Assembly (NCBI GenBank): GCA_017631725.1
Contig: JAGBSS010000043.1
Span: forward strand, 1-6,199
Reading direction: 5' to 3'
Origin: Clostridia bacterium
GTDB taxonomy: Bacteria; Bacillota; Clostridia; Christensenellales; Borkfalkiaceae
DNA: 6,199 bases
Shown here: positions 5,346 to 6,199 of the stretch, in pieces
Numbering within the stretch: the stretch's first letter is position 1
How the letters are laid out: the number at the start of each line of letters is the position of its first letter
The notes under the pieces: model-generated
What the model saw: the letters and a program-made list of their open reading frames with translations, nothing else
Databases searched by the model: none
Told to the model about the DNA's origin: nothing
Translations under genes and position numbers: made by a program

Positions 5346-6199
5346 CAAATTCAACCGCACAAAATAAACTAGGTGAATTATTTGTTGATATTGGCGTAGG
5401 CGGCTTGGGTAAGACACTCAAGGCGCTAAACAGCGTGTCTGCAAGTTTTCTTTTAACCAAAAACGCTGCCGTTCAGATGATAAAACCCCTTGCTGATATG
5501 GGCTTAAAAGTGGCAAAAGATGCCGTTGGGCTTGGCAAAATGGCGGATGCTCTCGGCACAACAGAAGAAAATGCCTATAAACTTAGAAGATATTTAAGGG
5601 AATTTTCATCCGAAGATTTAATGGGTGATGTGGCAAATGTTTCTCAAAAGTTTACGGATATTATTAATCATCAAGGGGCTGTCGATGGTTTATTTGCCCG
5701 CTCTATGGCAAAACTTGGCTTAAATTGGCAAAGTTATAACGGAAGTTTTGAGGATACCTTAAAGTTTATCATGGATGTCAAAAAACAACTTAAAACCTTA
5801 AATTTGCCAAAAAATATTGAATTAATGCATCTTAGAAATTTAGGCTTGCAGAAATTTCAATATCTTTTTGAAAAACCTAATTTTAATATTCAAGAAGCCG
5901 CTAAAATTCTTCAAGAAGATATTGACAAGGAAAAAGCCCTTGATGAATCAATGAAAAACCTTAAAAACTCAATAGATGACCTAAAAACAAAAGTTGTAAG
6001 CAAACTTATTGATGCATGACTTATTGAGAATATAGGGAAAATTACTAATTGGATAGAAAATCAAACAACAAACATTGATAAAACAGTAGACAATGCAAAA
6101 ACAGGGGTAGACGTTGCACAAAAGGCCTGGAGTTTACAGATTCCTAATTTGCCTTTTACTATAATTCGCTATTTTAAGAAAATATCTGACGAAGGAAAA
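5342..6199 (+). CDS. Tape measure protein, N-terminal part, interrupted by an in-frame TGA (3' end outside window)
   Basis: The ATG at 5342 overlaps the stop of the frameshifted chaperone (ATGA); only a weak TAAGAGAG lies upstream. The N terminus, GELFVDIGVGGLGKTLKALN followed by a helical SASFLLTKNAAVQMIKPLADMG, is typical of tape measure proteins of gut-type myoviruses. The rest is alpha-helical with an adhesion-like KMADALGTTEENAYKLRRYL segment. Tape measure proteins span the tail lumen, set its length and are ejected with DNA; most are several hundred residues or more. After 225 sense codons there is TGA (6017-6019). The same frame then continues without a stop for 60 codons to the window edge, with protein-like sequence (LIENIGKITNWIEN, later NLPFTIIRYFKKISDEGK). 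No in-frame ATG or RBS restarts translation there. I therefore treat both parts as one gene, either broken or read through. Confidence 0.8.
6017..6019 (+). other. In-frame TGA inside the tape measure frame
   Basis: The context is GAT GCA TGA CTT ATT. The frame upstream (225 codons) and downstream (60 codons to the edge) is the same, so no insertion or deletion is needed; a single substitution from TGG, CGA, TTA, AGA, GGA or TCA would explain it. The base after the stop is C, a context generally regarded as weak for termination. A selenocysteine explanation is not supported because no GC-rich hairpin follows. Confidence 0.7.

Noticed and set aside
6017..6060. Selenocysteine insertion at the in-frame TGA.
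   Set aside because: Bacterial SECIS elements need a stable hairpin immediately after the TGA; the following bases are AT-rich with no such stem, and a tape measure has no evident use for selenocysteine.

Overview
This window is a slice of the virion-structure module of a tailed, contractile-tail (myovirus-type) bacteriophage or prophage. All recognisable genes lie on the + strand, packed head to tail with 1-8 base overlaps. The DNA is AT-rich by eye and Arg codons lean to AGA. Clear AAGGAG Shine-Dalgarno sequences precede the two major tail genes, which suggests a bacterial host with ordinary SD-driven initiation. Nothing in the window identifies the host or distinguishes a free phage from an integrated one.

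Layout, left to right: the 3' end of a probable major capsid protein (1-333); a GC-rich hairpin followed by a T-run, probably an intrinsic terminator or attenuator (344-375); a small protein with a C-terminal coiled coil (396-674); a DUF4054-type head-completion protein that appears to carry an inserted carbohydrate-binding-module-like segment (674-1246); a HK97-gp10 / virion-morphogenesis-like neck or tail-completion protein started at a TTG (1239-1850); a small probable head-closure/joining protein (1847-2239); an LIC_12616-like neck/tail-terminator protein also started at a TTG (2236-2748); the DUF3383-type tail sheath (2765-4288); the tail-tube protein (4301-4762); a tail assembly chaperone made in two forms (4762-5160 and 4762-5345); and the start of the tape measure protein (5342 to the window end). 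The products act in order: shell, connector/neck, sheath and tube, then chaperone and tape measure, which set tube assembly and tail length.

Three points deserve attention. (1) The 181 bases after the short chaperone ORF are not empty. They are open in the -1 frame, and a perfectly phased T TTT TTC heptamer (5103-5109) in the overlap gives a 194-residue frameshift product, the equivalent of lambda gpGT. Its stop overlaps the tape measure start. (2) The tape measure frame is interrupted by an in-frame TGA (6017-6019), after which the same frame stays open with protein-like sequence for 60 codons to the window edge. This could be a nonsense mutation, a sequence error or stop readthrough; the TGG count and apparent TGA stops elsewhere argue against a general TGA=Trp code. 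(3) The DUF4054 protein has a W..Y..GD.VYY..FY.S...P..W segment inserted near its N terminus. The overall module is of a known type; no wholly new system is evident.
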